DNA from: Rhodospirillaceae bacterium
Lineage (GTDB): Bacteria > Pseudomonadota > Alphaproteobacteria > Rhodospirillales > Rhodospirillaceae
DNA: 64,000 bases
Assembly (NCBI GenBank): GCA_947476695.1
Contig: CANJRD010000010.1
Coordinates: 1 to 64,000 of the forward strand
Reading direction: 5' to 3'
The position numbers and the translations under genes are program-made. The notes beneath the pieces are model-generated. The model was not told where the DNA came from, ran no database searches, and saw only the letters and a program-made list of their open reading frames with translations. This document shows, in pieces, positions 61,738-64,000 of the stretch (position 1 is the stretch's first letter; each line of letters begins with the position of its first letter).

Positions 61738-62484
61738 ATGCAGCACGAGACGATTCGCGGTAAAATTCTCTACACGTCCAAGAAAAAAGAGATCCTGGAC
61801 AAGGTTCGCGGCGGTGAGACGTGGATGATCACCAAACACGTCGACGGCCGGCGCACGCTGCGCGCCCATTGCGCCATCGACGAGAATTCACCGCGGGTGC
61901 TGCGGGATTCCATCAGCAATCTCGACAAGAACTGGCAGCCGCGCGAATCCTTTGTGCAGATCACGGTGGATGAAGCTTTCGTTGGCTCGGCCTGGTACCG
62001 CTTCACCGAGAACACCGCCGAGTGCGAAGGCTTCACCCAGCGCGAGGGGCGCTTCTCGACCCGCTTTACGCATGAAGGTCCCATCGCCTATTTCGGTACG
62101 CATCCGATCCAGGCCGACGGCATGCACCTGAATTGCTACGACCTCAGCAAGGGGCCGGGCGCACAGGTGACCCCCCCGTCCTACATGTGCTCGCTGCATC
62201 ATCGCGGCGCCGACGGGCCGACGTTGGTCCGCCGTTCCATCGGCTCAACGCAGAATTTCGTGGGGAAAGAACGCATCACCGTTCAAGCCGGCACGTTCGA
62301 CGCCCTGCACTTCCGCTGGGGGACGAACACCGACGATAACTACATGGGCACCGATATCCATCCGCCGTATCACCTGTGGGTCACCGACGACGGCGACTAC
62401 ATCGTGCTGAAAGCCTATGTGACCGGCTATATGCAGACCTATTACGAACTCATCGAACTCGAACGGCGCCAGAACTACTTCTAG
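61738..62484 (+). CDS. Conserved hypothetical protein (DUF3108-like)
   Basis: 248 aa, soluble, beta-rich. Motifs: GETWMITKHVDGRRTLRAHC, DKNWQPRESFVQITVD, VQAGTFDALHFRWG and PYHLWVTDDGDYIVLKAY. The segment VQAGTFDALHF is shared with DUF3108-like proteins. GAGGAG lies upstream of the ATG. Function unknown; related genes appear in polyketide or aromatic degradation contexts, without pathway here. Confidence 0.65.
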   Translation: MQHETIRGKILYTSKKKEILDKVRGGETWMITKHVDGRRTLRAHCAIDENSPRVLRDSISNLDKNWQPRESFVQITVDEAFVGSAWYRFTENTAECEGFTQREGRFSTRFTHEGPIAYFGTHPIQADGMHLNCYDLSKGPGAQVTPPSYMCSLHHRGADGPTLVRRSIGSTQNFVGKERITVQAGTFDALHFRWGTNTDDNYMGTDIHPPYHLWVTDDGDYIVLKAYVTGYMQTYYELIELERRQNYF

Positions 62485-62570
62485 GCAACCCTGCGCCGCC
62501 TTTTCCTTGCGCGACGCGTTTGTGGGAGAGATAAGATGCCACTTCGCCTGCCCCGGAGCCCGCCCGGCCG

Positions 62571-63062
62571 ATGCCTAAGCCACCTTGCGTTCTGGTGGTC
62601 GAAGACGACCGCCTCATTCGTCAGATCGTCGTCGCCTTCCTGAAGCGCGGCGGCTACACCAACATCGTTGAAGCCGGTCTAGCGGAGGAAGCGATCTTCC
62701 ATCTTTTCCGCGACAAGGATTTGCAGATCAACGCCGCGTTGATCGACTTGATGCTGCCAAATGCCAGCGGTCTTACCGTCATCCGCAAACTGCGCAATTC
62801 CAAACGGCCGTGGCGCCGCAATCTGCCGATTGCGGTGATCACCTCGCGCACCGATACCGAGACCTATAAAATGGCCGCGCGGCGCGGTATTCAGGCTTAC
62901 CTTCTCAAACCCTTGTCGGCATCCTTGGTGAACGAAACCGTGGGCAAGCTGCTGGCCGGCGTCGGCATTAGGGCGCCAAAGCCGCTCGGTGAACTCGACG
63001 CGATGGCGGGGCCGCCGCCTACGAGTGCCGAGTTGCCACCGACCCTCGACGATGCTTTTTGA
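62571..63062 (+). CDS. Single-domain response regulator with Pro-rich tail
   Basis: 163 aa. Receiver: VLVVEDDRLIRQIVVAFL, phosphoacceptor Asp59 in AALIDLMLPNASG, Thr/Ser in AVITSRTD and Lys in AYLLKPLS. About 40 residues after the receiver are Pro/Ala-rich without a domain. Overlaps the next gene slightly only if the TTG at 63059 is used. Confidence 0.87.
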   Translation: MPKPPCVLVVEDDRLIRQIVVAFLKRGGYTNIVEAGLAEEAIFHLFRDKDLQINAALIDLMLPNASGLTVIRKLRNSKRPWRRNLPIAVITSRTDTETYKMAARRGIQAYLLKPLSASLVNETVGKLLAGVGIRAPKPLGELDAMAGPPPTSAELPPTLDDAF

Positions 63063-63073
63063 AAGTTTCAGCC

Positions 63074-63358
63074 ATGAGTTCTGACGCAAGCGGCGTGACT
63101 GACAACGGCCGGGGCCGATTCGAAATGGCCGTTGAAGGCGGCACGGCCTTCGTGACCTATCGCGAGGAACGCGGCGCGCTCGCGCTGCTGCATGCCGAGG
63201 TGCCGTCCGCCGTCGAGGGCCGGGGCGAAGGGTCGCGCCTGGTCAAAGGAACACTCGACCAAGTGCGCGCGCGCGGACAGAAGGTGATCCCATACTGCCC
63301 CTTCATTTCCATCTATATTCGGCGACACCCGGAATACCAGGACCTGCTCGCCGAATAG
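63074..63358 (+). CDS. GNAT-like acetyltransferase (YjdJ-type)
   Basis: 94 aa from ATG 63074. Beta strands then the acetyl-CoA loop EGRGEGSRLVKGTLDQVR (R/Q-x-x-G-x-G/A-like) and the ending KVIPYCPFISIYIRRHPEYQ, characteristic of small Gcn5-related N-acetyltransferases. Substrate unknown. It follows the response regulator at 12 bp. Confidence 0.85.
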   Translation: MSSDASGVTDNGRGRFEMAVEGGTAFVTYREERGALALLHAEVPSAVEGRGEGSRLVKGTLDQVRARGQKVIPYCPFISIYIRRHPEYQDLLAE

Positions 63359-63368
63359 CCTTGCGCAG

Positions 63369-64000
63369 ATGAACCCCTCCGACAATTCAGATCACCTCAA
63401 GGCTTTGCTGCAGCAAGCCCTGGCGCAGCATCGCCAAGGGCGACTCGCGGAAGCGAAGGCGATCTATGAGTCGATCCTTCAGGCATCCCCGGGACATTTC
63501 GAGGCCCTGCATCTGCTTGGCGCGGTTGCCCTTCAGGCGGGAAATCCCGAAGCGGCCATCGGTCTCATGCAGCGCGCGGTTGCGATCAATCCCAACGTGG
63601 CCGCCGTGCAGTACAATCTTGGTGTTGCGCTGCGGGACGTGAAACGCTCGCAGGAAGCGCTGGCCGCATTCGATCGGGCCCTCGCCCTCAATCCAACGCT
63701 TGTGGCAATCCACAGCCTGCGCGGGGATGTTCTGCTCGATCTCCGGCGCTTCACCGAAGCGCTCGCAAGTTACGACAAGGCGATCGCGCACGATCCAAAA
63801 CAGGCCGAAACGCACAACAACCGCGGCGCGGTTCTTGTCGAACTCAAAAGGCCCGATGACGCCCTCTTGAGCTATGGCACGGCATTGGCGTTGGAACCCG
63901 ACAATCCGCGCGCGCATAACAATTACGGCGTCGTATTGGCCGGCCTCGCGCGATTCGAAGAGGCTCTCCCGCACTATGACCGCGCGCTCGCGCTAGATCC
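63369..64000 (+). CDS. TPR protein (cut by the window end)
   Basis: Starts MNPSDNSDHLKALL, 10 bp after the acetyltransferase. At least 210 residues of consecutive 34-residue TPRs: HRQGRLAEAKAIYESIL, LLGAVALQAGNPEAAIGL, VQYNLGVALRDVKRS, and three more in register. It reads open to the last base. Similar N-terminal repeats open the TPR-glycosyltransferase at 220-1470, and full-length homologs often carry a C-terminal O-GlcNAc-transferase-like domain (inference). Confidence 0.8.
   Translation, partial: MNPSDNSDHLKALLQQALAQHRQGRLAEAKAIYESILQASPGHFEALHLLGAVALQAGNPEAAIGLMQRAVAINPNVAAVQYNLGVALRDVKRSQEALAAFDRALALNPTLVAIHSLRGDVLLDLRRFTEALASYDKAIAHDPKQAETHNNRGAVLVELKRPDDALLSYGTALALEPDNPRAHNNYGVVLAGLARFEEALPHYDRALALD

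Noticed and set aside
57859-63358. PhyR-like receiver with sigma-like N-terminus among the response regulators
   Set aside because: The two regulators (57356-57727 and 62571-63062) are simple receivers; PhyR is not here.
1-64000. CRISPR arrays, prophage, or complete insertion sequences
   Set aside because: No regularly spaced repeats, phage structural genes or full transposase; only the possible IS end at 84-139.

Overview
The window comes from a GC-rich chromosome of an alphaproteobacterium. The evidence is an EcfG sigma factor paired with a NepR-type anti-sigma factor and an HWE/HisKA_2 histidine kinase, the gyrA-coaD-cyclophilin and mfd-sdhE / recG arrangements, a CCA-encoding tRNA-Lys, and the protein families present. 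It is mostly ordinary chromosome. There is no prophage, CRISPR array or complete transposon; only the first ~150 bases look like the end of an insertion element.

Region by region. 1-1.5 kb: a possible IS end abuts a TPR/glycosyltransferase gene that has lost a standard start codon. 1.6-5.9 kb: a COG0523 metallochaperone beside a metal-dependent amidohydrolase, then the SRAP DNA-crosslink protein and small genes. 5.7-12.4 kb: a general stress response (GSR) island with nepR, ecfG, a sensor kinase, dps, two entericidin-like lipoproteins, Fe superoxide dismutase and a PRC-barrel protein. Several good EcfG-type promoters (GGAAC, 16-17 bp, CGTT) occur there, together with a candidate structured sRNA whose hairpin loops are C-rich. 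12-22 kb: chrA, a DsbA-like isomerase, mfd-sdhE, recG, DUF502, nudix and a thioredoxin-like ferredoxin. 22-27 kb: a Gld-type ABC cluster. 27-34 kb: a REC/cNMP regulator, a Tat-type hydrolase, an AMDase-like protein, a truncated otsA, secreted proteins and tRNA-Lys. 33-45 kb: cyclophilin, coaD, gyrA, nitronate monooxygenase, dsbA, ssb and uvrA. 45-54 kb: GT2, SYLF, a second broken kinase, the UdgX/radical-SAM repair pair, an AT-richer HAD gene and TPR/membrane proteins. 54-64 kb: an outer-membrane barrel, a G1 glutamic peptidase, MazG-like and SUMF1-like proteins, response regulators, an OprI/Lpp-like lipoprotein with two L,D-transpeptidases, a diguanylate cyclase and a TPR gene cut by the window end.

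The two most notable observations concern the stress response. First, the interval between ecfG and the kinase carries, on the opposite strand, an EcfG-like promoter, four strong stem-loops (three with C-rich apical loops) and an intrinsic terminator. This resembles the logic of the Caulobacter GSR sRNA GsrN. Second, several stress-response genes look damaged: the GSR kinase has an in-frame TAG, dps is frameshifted, the PRC-barrel gene has lost its stop, and otsA lacks its N-terminal half. Either the response is decaying in this lineage or the assembly has local errors; reads over the five or six sites would decide. PhyR, the usual anti-anti-sigma partner, is not in the window.
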